Translations under genes and position numbers: made by a program | Shown here: one piece after another, positions 12,911 through 23,533 of the stretch | Layout of the letters: each line of letters opens with the position of its first letter | How positions within the stretch are numbered: position 1 is the first letter of the stretch | From: Epiperipatus broadwayi | Taxonomy: Eukaryota > Onychophora > Udeonychophora > Euonychophora > Peripatidae | Direction of reading: 5' to 3' | NCBI GenBank assembly: GCA_028023455.1 | Contig: JAQFVV010006717.1 | Location: 184,001 to 248,000, forward strand | DNA length: 64,000 nt | The notes under the pieces: model-generated | Database searches by the model: none | The model's input: the letters and a program-made list of their open reading frames with translations, nothing else | What the model was told of the DNA's origin: nothing

Positions 12911-14320
12911 AATTTATACCAAGAATATCTAAGCTGTCTGTAATTATGGTATAAACTGAAAGATTAATTATTTTCTCTAAAACCAGATTTCCATAGCTGG
13001 ACAAATAACTCGGATTGGACTCAAAATTTTAAAGTATTTTTAAAAATTGTGATATGATTTTGAAAATAGGAGTAAAACATAGTTTTTGCAAGGGTATAGC
13101 GTGAAAAAAACTCTTTTTCACAAATTTAAAAAAATAGAATTAAATAAATAAAAGCTCACTTCTAAATTATGTAGCTACTATCTTGCAGCGGCCAATTACT
13201 TTTTCTTAAAGATATGGCGCTGAGAAAAAAAAATAGACAGCAGCTGTTAAAAAATTAATATGCTTTAGCTTTACAAAAAATCAATTTATAGTACAATATA
13301 AGTTTTAATTATCTATACAAAATAAAATTCTGTTTTCATATCATCAATACACAATATTGCTTTATAATTTAATTTATTTTGCTTTGCCATTTTTTTGTAT
13401 ATATTATTAAAGAATCTAAATTATGAATTTATTTTTCTTCCGTCTAAAGAATCCATTTAGAGTTTCATTAAAATAATGAATCTATTGTATTGAAATAACG
13501 TATTCATTTTCTTTATTTTTTTTTATCATTGGATAGAAAATCAATTCTTTTTAGAAAATTAGAAAATTATTTTCATCTTTTTAAATACATGTCACAAACA
13601 TTTAAAGGAAATAATTTACAACAGAAATAAAATAGGTAAACAATTTAAAACGTTGATTAGAAATTACATTTTTTTTTGGCAGTAATATACATACATATAT
13701 ATATATTAAGAAAATGGTTTTGATAAGCACATTTTAAAATATAATAATAGGTTAAACTATGGATAATTTTATACTAACCTTCCTATGCAATGATGATATT
13801 GAAAATGTCACTCAATTGGTGCATTAGATTTAACCACTTCGCAACTTTTTAATTGAAAAAATAAATCTGAAATCGCACACTTCTTTAAAATTTTTATTAT
13901 TGAAAAGATATTACGAAAAGTGTAAATCCAAGAATATAACACAAAACAACAAACAAAGTTTTTTTTTATATATTTTCTAAAAAATTTATAATAGAACCGA
14001 TGTCTATATTTATAAATGCTAAATAAAAAGCAAAAGTAGGTAAAATGAGCATTTCTTATTTATAGATAGCATTTCACTGAGGATAATTATTTACAGTGGT
14101 TCACTTGCTACTTTAAAATGTTAATTATACAACTTTGATGGGTGGAACTCTAAACATGTATTTTAAATAATATAAACAACTACAATTTAATTAATCTAAG
14201 AGTATGTTTATGTCTTTGAAGTTCACTAGAAAACAAAAGTACTAAATATATTAAAAATTGACAGTAGAAGTCCAATCGCCAACGAATACACCATTCTAAC
14301 GCCAAGAGGCAAAAATGATA
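11920..14320. other. AT-rich spacer with a palindromic (TA)n tract
   Basis: No gene recognised. At 12839-12912 a (TA)n tract of about 65 bp is bracketed by TTTGATATA and its reverse complement TATATCAAA. Confidence 0.6.
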
Positions 14321-14519
<199 letters not shown>

Positions 14520-14990
14520 TCAATTTATTCTATGAAATAAAACAAAGTACATCACAAAATATTTAAAAACTCCAAACAAGAAAAATCTTGTGTGTGGAAT
14601 TTACATGTAAAAATAAATTAAATAAAAATACAATCAAAAACTCAAAAGAACAGTTTAGGAAATAAATAAAATTAATTAAATAAATAAAATAAATGCCAAA
14701 ATTAATACATACTACACAACCATTGACACAAATATTTTTTGAATGATATATAAGAAATATTATTCAGATCAATTGAACATTCATATACAAATTTATTAAA
14801 CAACTTTGACCCAGAATAAACATATTGTCTTCTACTAGATTCCTTAAAAAATTTTGGTAAAGGTAATTGAAATTTATTAGAAAGACGAGTATTTAGAACA
14901 TAAACTCTAGAATTCAGAAAAGGTTTAGCACAAAAAATATCAAAAATAACTCTATATTGATATAAGTGATTTACATCAAATAAACCAAAT

Positions 14991-15000
<10 letters not shown>
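14520..15000 (-). pseudogene. Non-LTR retrotransposon C-terminus (LINE-A)
   Basis: On the minus strand an open frame of about 96 codons without a stop runs from about 14990 to the TAA at 14704-14702. It reads FDVNHLYQYRVIFDIFCAKP, then YVLNTRLSNKFQLPLPKFFK, then SGSKLFNKF. This matches the pattern at the end of CR1/Jockey-type LINE proteins, where an N-T-R..P...F motif is followed by G-x-K-L-x-N after the RT. About 180 bp of 3' UTR and the (TTA)n tail follow. The frame is cut on its 5' side by an (AAT)n tract at 14991-15021, so the RT palm is missing. The clade is uncertain. Confidence 0.6.
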
Positions 15001-15022
<22 letters not shown>

Positions 15023-15025
<3 letters not shown>

Positions 15026-15401
15026 CTGGAGATGAGTTTTGCCATACTATACAAATTAAAAACTAAAATGTGAATCACAAATTTGTTCACATATAAAACA
15101 AGCTGGTCTGTTATTGTATTTATTTGATATTTTTGGAGCTCCTTATTTAAACTTCTGTAGATATTTTATTTTTATGAAATATTTCAAGATCATATCTAAT
15201 TCTAATTATTCAAGTTATTTTATTCTCTGTCATATTCTACCAATAGAAATATCCATCACTACACTTCTCAAAAATGAATTTGAGATATACTTTGTAATGT
15301 AAATGGATCTGCCTTGTCCCAAAAAAAAAAACCCATGACCAAATTCACCAGAAATTATTCACATGTTCAATTCAATGAAAATATGATTTTACAATAATGA
15401 A

Positions 15402-15443
<42 letters not shown>

Positions 15444-15457
15444 TTATATATATTATA

Positions 15458-15506
<49 letters not shown>

Positions 15507-16340
15507 GAACACTATAAGTATTATTATATTTAACAAGATGAACATATTAATTGCACTTCTGATCTCATTGCATTTTTAAAATTTTACGAAATGTATTTCT
15601 GTTAGTCAACAAGATTTCCAAGTCTAATTTCCACACAATAAATTAGGTAAAATAACAGCTCTATAAAGAAGTAATTTTATTGTAGTAGTTTTTTCACTGT
15701 GATAAAATAGTCTATCTTTAACATTTTTAATAGCATCAGCAGCACAAAGGGGTCTATGCTATAGTTAAATATCTAAGTCTAGTTTTCTACTTAAGAACTG
15801 CCAAGATATTTAAATTGACTTACCTTCTGAATTTGATAACAATTAACAGTAAAAGTTATTGAATTGTTTCTTCAATTACTGTTTATTACAGCACTTGGAT
15901 TTTTCAAATATTACTTGCTAAGACTTTGTCTTAACATGTGTCATTTAAAACATTAAGTGCATTTGGCAAACCATTTTATGAACTAGAAAAAATAGCACAA
16001 TTTACCAGATATTGTAAATATAAAATCCAAGAAGATAATCTTCATGTTTTTGTTCTTAATTCAAATTAAATATGCTTCTATCATTTCTATATGCATCTTG
16101 ATTTCTAATTCATTAAACTGTCTATAAATCATTCCAATACTATAGGCATAAAAATTTAAACAACATTGGAGTAAATCCTTGTTTAACAGCAGTTTTTATT
16201 TCAAATCTGTCATATTTTCCACATAAAGTAATACCCACCAATTTATTATTTAGAATCCTTTCTTACTAATAAACTTTAGTGGACAATTAGAAATTCATAA
16301 ATGCAATATTTAAATCTTTTTTTTCTTCTGTTACATTTCT
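15023..16340 (-). pseudogene. Non-LTR retrotransposon RT C-terminal half (LINE-B)
   Basis: Minus-strand fragments in order: KTAVKQGFTPMLFKF near 16180-16230 (the RT block usually read GVKQGCVLAPTLF), FKYLGSS at about 15810-15830, LSRKLDLDI, then AADAIKNVKDRLFYHSEKTT and IKLLLYRAVILPNLLCGN (about 15640-15740) followed by T-W. These are the palm-end, YLGS and thumb blocks of LINE RTs of the kind that end with a Cys/His finger. A possible finger, PACFICEQICDSHF, lies near 15070-15110, and a (TTA)n tract at 14991-15021 may be its tail. Many stops and at least one frameshift, plus the TA palindrome at 15393-15516. The FADD motif was not found. Confidence 0.6.
15393..15516. repeat. Palindromic pair of (TA)n arrays in LINE-B
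   Basis: AATGAACACTATA, (TA)n, TATAGTGTT (inverted flank), a second (TA)n array, then AATGAACACTATA again in direct order. The layout matches the one at 2054-2163. Confidence 0.88.
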
Positions 16341-17149
16341 TATATTTGTCTGGTAATGGAAACCATGTTTATAGTAACTTTTGAATTTCTAATATGGTAT
16401 TGAGTATTTTACTGTGACTTATCTATAACTAAAAATAACATGTTCAACAAAATTCATAAAAATAGCTTTGCTGTTTTAGATAGTAGACATATTCAATGAG
16501 AATTACTACACATTGCCTAGTCACTTTATTGTTAAGAAACAAAACAAATAACATTTAAGTTCAGGTGGACTTTACAATGGCATATGTTTTGTAAATAGTT
16601 TTGTAATTAACATGTCATGAACATATTTTACAATTTCTCTAGTTGTGTCATTTACCCAGAGTTTTCTTGATTCATCATAAAATGCTCATAATTAATTGAA
16701 AAAAAATTATAATAAATTATAATTTAACATCAAAATTATCAAACTTTAGACAGAATGCATGTAGAGAAGAACATGAAGCATCAAATAATAACTATTTCAA
16801 AGTGAGCAAATGTTTGTATTCCTAATTTCTCAGATAAAAGTAAGATACTGGCTACTGTAATCATCATAAAATATTGGTTGAATGAAAAATAATAATCTAC
16901 CATAATTTAATTTATTAGTATATTTATGTGATTGAAATATTTCAGTCATAATAGAAGTACTTATTACAAATAATATATTTCTATATTTGGTAACAACCAA
17001 TACACAGTTTTTTTGAAAAATTTAAAATGTTCATTGGTATCAAATGAATAACATCATTGCATTTATGCCAATGAGTTTAATTACAGAACTTCTTTTAAAT
17101 AAATAATTTTCAAATTAAATAATATTGTTTTATAATTTAGTTAAAGTTT
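16341..17149. other. AT-rich spacer, possibly degraded 5' part of LINE-B
   Basis: On the minus strand near 16370-16400 a frame reads YYKHGFHYQTNIRN, which could be LINE-derived. Beyond that nothing is recognisable. Confidence 0.4.
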
Positions 17150-17960
17150 GGAATAAAAGATAAGAAATGTGTTTTGTAAAAGAGGATTTAGCAATTAAAA
17201 TTTATTAAATATTTTTGTCTTACTATATATTTTAATATTATTATAATAATGATGTCTCTTGCTTTGTAAAAATAAAGATTTAATTAATTCTTATTAAGGA
17301 TTTAAAAATAGTAAAAAAATGTAGTTTTTTTTTCTTTACTTTTATTATACATTATGATTAATTAACCAGCCCTTTCAGACATTTTACTGGACAATTTATT
17401 ATAAGTCTGAACAACAACAATTATTTAATGAGAGAACTTATTGATAAGTGTAAATTAATTATAGCTACCTGTTCTTAGTTAGTCACTCTAATTAAAAATT
17501 AGTTCATAAGACAGATATTGAGAGTTAGTATGAATAATTCATAAAAAAAAAGAAAATGAACTTTATATATTTGTTTGAACAGTATTGAAACACCATATTT
17601 GTAAACCTAAATACTAGATAAAACAATAGAAATAATGTCTGAAAATTAAATCTTACATTTCCCCCATGATGTCTGGAAGCATCTACCTCTAATTGATGTC
17701 TTGAGTAGAGCTTTGACTGCCTTGGGAAATATTGTGATATTAAGTTGTAAATGTATTTGTAAAGTAACTATTCTCATCTGAGAAAATACAAAACAATGTT
17801 TATACTGTTTAAAAAAATCTTTCTAGAATTTAACAATAACAAACTTAAAATTATTGTGTATAAGATACATTTCAAACTGAAAACTAAAAATAATTCAAAT
17901 AGAAATATTATTGACAATATTCAAAACAAGCTTCTGTTTTTGAGATAATTATTTATCATA
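17150..17960. repeat. Dispersed repeat, copy 1 (diverged)
   Basis: Aligns by eye in direct order with 46680-47900: shared blocks are TTTTGTAAAA.AAGATTTA, TTTATTATACATTATGATTA, AGTTAGTTCAT, TTTGTTTGAA, AATGTCTGAA, TTGACTGCCTTGG.A.ATATT and ATATTGACAA. No coding frame is shared. Divergence is high, so an old, unidentified element. Confidence 0.55.
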
Positions 17961-18544
17961 CCATTTTAAAAATTTCTTGAGAATTCACCAGAATTAGAAA
18001 TAACAGGAAATTACAGTGTTTATTTATAAAAGTTTTATATCTCAAGAAAGAAATATAAATGATTTATCGTTATGTCCAAGCTTATTATGATTCAATAGAA
18101 TGTTGATAAAAGAATAAAAACCATTTGAATATTTGTTTTTCACATTACAATTACAATTTTAAATTTTCTCTCTTTAATAATGTTAATCGTGTTCTATTTT
18201 GAAGTTATTCATATTACTTAACATCTTTTACATAAAATATATTTTGAGAGCAGGAAATGTAGGATGAATAAAAATATAGGTCTCATAAAATAGCTTACTT
18301 AATAAACTTACATTAAGATTTTATATGTAATAGCAAAGATTTCAAATATATTGCTTAAATCCAATATGAACTTAATGTATTTAAATAACAAGTAATACAC
18401 TTTATAATGAATTTTGAAAAATATAAATTATGTCATAAAAAAATTAGTATTATTAAATATAAAATCTGATTTCATGTATTGCAGTGATTTTATAAATGTT
18501 GAATTATATTATAAATCAGAAAAAATAACTTTAAGATAAATTAT
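17961..18544. other. AT-rich spacer, nothing recognised
   Basis: No feature recognised. Confidence 0.55.
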
Positions 18545-19541
18545 TTTTTTATTCCACATCGATATATAAAAAAGATGCATATATATATATTATTTAGAAA
18601 TAATAAACGAAATAGTGCCTAAAGCTAATCTGGGATAATGATGTAATTAGTTTCCAACCAGTAACCACCTAAACATTCACAGTAAATATAGCAACCAATA
18701 TTTCTAACTGCTGTCAAGGCAACCTTCACACCTTTTAATAGCAAGAATGGAAATCCATTCTTACTAATGGTCCATTGAATATATATGGACACTTAAAGAT
18801 TGCAACTTGACTACAGAGTATGAAATATTGTTACACTGAAGTTTAAATAAACCTCTTTAAACATGAAATAAACATGTCACTAATGTTTATTTCATGTTTA
18901 AAGAGGTTTATTTAAACTTCAGTGTAACAATATTTCATACTCTGTAGTCAAGTTGCAATCTTTAAGTGTCCATATATATTCAATGGACCATTAGTAAGAA
19001 TGGATTTCCATTCTTGCTATTAAAAGGTGTGAAGGTTGCCTTGACAGCAGTTAGAAATATTGGTTGCTATATTTACTGTGAATGTTTAGGTGGTTACTGG
19101 TTGGAAACTAATTACATCATTATCCCAGATTAGCTTTAGGCACTATTTCGTTTATTATTTCTAAATAATACATGGGCAATTTAAAAGTATTGCATTAAGT
19201 AATGTTTTAGATGACTATTTATTAGTCTGCATTATAGTGACATGTTTATTTCATGTTTAAAGAGGTTTATTTAAACTTCAGTGTAACAATATTTCATACT
19301 CTGTAGTCAAGTTGCAATCTTTAAGTGTCCATATATATTCAATGGACCATTAGTAAGAATGGATTTCCATTCTTGCTATTAAAAGGTGTGAAGGTTGCCT
19401 TGACAGCAGTTAGAAATATTGGTTGCTATATTTACTGTGAATGTTTAGGTGGTTACTGGTTGGAAACTAATTATATATATATATATATATATATTTTTAT
19501 TCCACATCGATATATAAAAAAGATGCATATATATATATATA
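18545..19541. repeat. Inverted repeat of 287-bp arms plus third copy, between 46-bp direct repeats
   Basis: The left arm 18589-18875 and right arm 18883-19169 are the same length and appear identical as reverse complements; the 7-nt centre is GTCACTA. A 65-bp spacer follows, then a third, direct copy (19235-19473) that begins TAGTGAC like the left arm and is cut short at GGAAACTAATTA by (TA)n. The whole is bracketed by direct repeats TTCCACATCGATATATAAAA.. at 18545-18590 and 19494-19541. No protein is recognised. It could be a fold-back element, a template-switch duplication, or an artefact of a palindromic long read. Confidence 0.85.
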
Positions 19542-20392
19542 TACATTATGGATATTTTTTGAATATTTTATAAAAATTAGATAGTAAACATATACATTTA
19601 TCATGACATAAGAAATGAAGGGAAGTCACTGAAAAGTTTCTTAGATAGTTGCTTTAATTTAAAAAAGATTATTTGATAATATGAGCAAATTTGACTCTGA
19701 TTCATTTTATAAATTTTGTATTGTATTTCTTTTCTCATATATTTAAATTTAATGATCTACATTGCATACAATATACATTTCAAAAGTGTAATCTTCCATT
19801 TTTGAGTATTATTTTTTAAAAAGATTTAAAATTATAAATTATGAGAATAATTAAGCAGCAAGAGAAGTCATGAATTATTAACAGGATAAATTCATTTCCA
19901 AAATATTTGATACCGAACTAGAGATATATATATATATATATATCATTTTATCAGAAATATATGTGATAAGTTTACAACATATCAAAAAAATAAATGCAGT
20001 AACAAAAGCATGTCAACTAATTTGCCATGCAAATATTAAATTATGCTAAATTTATTACTGCAGACAATTATGCATAACTAATATTATAATAAAACAGCAC
20101 TAAATACTGAAAAAGTGTTTCCTAAGAGAGAAGTAAATAGATAAAAACAGTAATGTAAAAGATTAACTAAGAAATTCAAGATAAACTTTAAACAATTGAT
20201 ATAGAAGGAAACCAATAAAACTTTAATACAAATATAAATTGGTATAAAAATAAAATTGAAATATTAATAAGTTGTGAAATTTTAAATATCAGTACACAGT
20301 AGCCTTGTGCAGAAGAAAAACATAGTCTTAACTATTGGTGTTTCAATCAATGATAAATATCATCTTGAAAATAATGGTACTTTAAATTAAAA
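19542..20392. other. AT-rich spacer, nothing recognised
   Basis: A short (TA)n lies at 19923-19944. No gene recognised. Confidence 0.55.
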
Positions 20393-21043
20393 TAAACATG
20401 TTAGGTTATTAGCAAAATTTAAGAATGTTTGCTATTTAAAATTTCATGCTCTGTGTTTGAGTTGGTTTATATTTCAATATTTAACATCATTTACCATATA
20501 ACTTCAAAGTGGTATCATTTTGAAGTTTGCTATTATTGAGATATAAACTTTTAAATAGAGAGTGTTACTGGATATTTGTAATTGTAAAATGATTTAGATA
20601 TTTGGGTGATTATCTCAGTTGGTGTTAATGGTAACTTTATTTTCATTTATAGTTTGGGAGGGTTATTTAAAGATTAAAATCTAATGTTTAGTTTGTCTTT
20701 GATAAGTTTGTAAACATGTTAGTTTATTAACAAAATTTAAGATCCTTTGCTTATTTAAAATTTCATGCTCTGTTTTTCTCATGTGTCATAGCATCAGCTG
20801 GGAAGCAAACCTGCTAACCTGGGACAACTACTTGAAAAGCAGCCATCGTTAACCTCTCGACCACCAATGCTTGACTTGTATTTCAATATTTAACATCCTT
20901 TAGCATACAACTTCAAAGTAGTATCATTTTAAAGTTTGCTATTATTGAGATATTAGACTTTTAAACAGAGGGTGGTATTGGATATTCATAATTGTATAAT
21001 GGTTTAGATATTTGTATGATTATCTCAGTTAGTGTTAATGGTA

Positions 21044-21050
<7 letters not shown>
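20393..21050. repeat. Direct duplication of about 250 bp
   Basis: Copy 1 is about 20393-20645 and copy 2 about 20712-21050. Shared blocks include ATTTCATGCTCTG, TTTCAATATTTAACATC, GAAGTTTGCTATTATTGAGA in slightly varied form, and GATTATCTCAGTT.GTGTTAA. Copy 2 is longer because it holds an insert of about 100 bp with a tRNA-like core. Copy 2 ends in (TA)n where copy 1 reads TTTTCATTT. Confidence 0.85.
20791..20870 (-). repeat. tRNA-like insert (SINE head or tRNA pseudogene)
   Basis: Read on the minus strand this 80-nt stretch has a 7-bp acceptor-like pairing between GCATTGG and CTGATGC (two G-T pairs). It also has an A-box-like GGTGGTCGAGAGGTTAA, a 5-bp anticodon-like stem GCTGC/GTAGT closing a 7-nt loop TTTTCAA, and a B-box-like GGTTTGCTTCC. 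The T stem does not pair well and no CCA or clear T loop is seen, so it is not a functional tRNA. It is absent from the paired copy at 20460, which marks it as an insertion. Confidence 0.5.
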
Positions 21051-21082
<32 letters not shown>

Positions 21083-21091
21083 ACACACACA

Positions 21092-21127
<36 letters not shown>

Positions 21128-21141
21128 TGTGTGTGTGGATA
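21051..21141. repeat. Perfect palindrome around (TA)n with CA/TG arms
   Basis: TATCCACACACACACGCATA (from 21079) and its reverse complement (ending at 21141) flank (TA)n. A further (TA)n lies on the left side. Cruciform-prone. Confidence 0.92.
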
Positions 21142-22250
21142 AAGCTGCAATGTAATAGATTTCATAAGCATTGCAATGCTATTTGAATTATTTTATCTTT
21201 AAATATTATAAAATCAGAGTACAGATTTATTTGTATTCACATATAAATTTCAATTCTCAAGGTGACAGAATTACATACATAATGGAATGTTTACAGAGCT
21301 TGCCTGTTTCTTGGAAATTATTCTGTTACACACACCACATTTAATTTGTGTGGGAACCAAGAACAGATTTTTAATATAACTTTAAAATAAATTTTAAACA
21401 AAAGAAAGGCAGTTAAGCTGCACTATTTTATGAGAGGCCTCACTTTTGTCTTGTCTAAAGTTAACAAAACTATGTTAAAACTTAAAATTAAAACTAAAAT
21501 TTGTAAACAAGTTCATGGCTTTTGCAGGGGGAGTCAAAGAGTTAATATAAAAACCTCCAAAATTAAGCATTAAAGTTCACTCGCTTAAATTTGAAATGTT
21601 TGCTGTGGGGGGGGGTATACACCTATTTTAATAATGGAAGTGAGTTGATAGAATGGGTAATTTTTGCCATCAAGGAAGACCATTCTATGATAATGGAAAA
21701 GTTCAAGACCAACAGCCTGCCAAAAAGACATCGAAAACAAGCAGCCCAACATAGAACACCAGTGCTAAATACTAAAAAGGATGCCTTAGCTAGCAGAATA
21801 TCAATAAGATTTCTTCGCACAAAGATCTTTAAAATAAATCTAAAGTTAAAATTATTCTAATAAGTTTCTAAAGCTAGCTATATAATTCAATATTCATAAT
21901 TTATGACTTTAAACTGTTTTTTATATAAATTAAACTAAACTCTGTGATGATTTAATGTAAATTTAAGTTAATAATAATAATTGTAAGAATCTTGCCTATT
22001 TAAAAGAATCATAATTTAATAATTCTTCTAATCTTAATATCTGTAACCAGTTATTATATATATCTATTTTATAATCTGCAATCATGCATATCTTATTTTA
22101 TATTATTTGTTTATTGCATTGATATTTATGATATGCCCTGATTAAAAATGGAGATTAATAATATTAGTAAATTTAGAGAGATGAGTAGAAGCTCTTTTGT
22201 AAAGGATTTATGCTGCTTTTTGGCAAACATAAATCTCTATTTTGATACCT

Positions 22251-22254
<4 letters not shown>
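21142..22254. other. Spacer with one uncharacterised reading frame
   Basis: The frame at 21591-21860 (+) reads EWVIFAIKEDHSMIMEKFKT then SLPKRHRKQAAQH. Its base composition is less AT-rich than its surroundings, so it may be an old gene or element fragment. I recognise no family. Nothing else is seen. Confidence 0.35.

Positions 22255-22323
<69 letters not shown>
22255..22323. repeat. (TA)n microsatellite, insertion site of the gypsy element
   Basis: TA repeats run directly into the 5' LTR. The 3' LTR is also followed by TA repeats (from 35458), so the element landed inside one TA array. Confidence 0.93.
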
Positions 22324-22329
<6 letters not shown>

Positions 22330-22417
22330 AGTAACTTACAGTTGTTAATATTGGTCTAACATGTTTTATCTCTTAGGAAATTATTTATAAATATAATTTT
22401 TTATTTGACTATTTTAT

Positions 22418-22482
<65 letters not shown>

Positions 22483-23533
22483 TATATATATATTTGAGTT
22501 TTAAATAATACATACCTTAAGCTTTTGAATAAAATGCCAGATTTAAAGTTAAGAATAAATACTTATATATTTTTTTTTATTTTATTATTAAATCTTAATG
22601 TCAACAGAACAATTGATAGTTGAGTTAAGCATGAACTTGTAATAACACACGAGCAGATTGATTCGTTCTTTTGTTTTTAAGGAGGAGAAAAGAAAATCAT
22701 TTCTCTTTAAATAACTTTTTCTTTTATCAATACTACCGTTCAACGATTGGAATTTAAATATTAACTTTTCCAAATTAAAATAATCTGTGGATTAAAAGTC
22801 TGCAAGGAAAATATTTTAATTTTCTATTAAGTCTTAAAGGAATAGCAATATAAAAGAAAAGAACGTCTGTTTAAGTTTTTTGGAAACTACGCTGTTTTAA
22901 TACTTCCGTGATTCTTCAGATATATATAAATTTAAGATAATTATATATATATATATAAGATAAAACAATGTGTTTTGAGTAAAACAGCTTTGTATCGTAA
23001 AGGTTTCAAAACCAACCTTGCATGCTATTTTAAAATATTTTGAAATATTGGATATATAGAACATCTAATGATAATAGAAAAATGAAGATTAAGAACATCT
23101 ACATTCGAAGAATATTTATTTATTTCACATTAATCAAATCATTGGATATTATTAACAGTTTATCGTTTAAGGATAAATAAAATCATCATTATACCAATGG
23201 ATTAATAATATACTTCGTAAAAGATCTTCATTAGGATGATGAACTATAGACTTCAATATCTACTCTCAACTCTATTATAAATAAGTTTTCTTTATTATTT
23301 ATTTATATATATTATAATAATGCTTATATTAATTTAATATGTTTATTATTATTATTATCTTTATTTCAAATTTGGCATCGCATCATTATATCTTAATAGG
23401 AAAATTATATTTATTATTAAATATAATTAATTGAAAGCTTGACATAATTCATCAAATTAGATGAGGGATATAAAGAATAGTTATTATTTGACAGATATCT
23501 TAAACAAGATTATATTGTATTTACTACATAATA

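Noticed and set aside
22870-22922. Minus-strand CTGAAGA followed by TAAAACAGCG in the gypsy LTR (also at about 33847-33897)
   Set aside because: No GAAA, and stem II does not pair. Present in both LTRs as ordinary LTR sequence.
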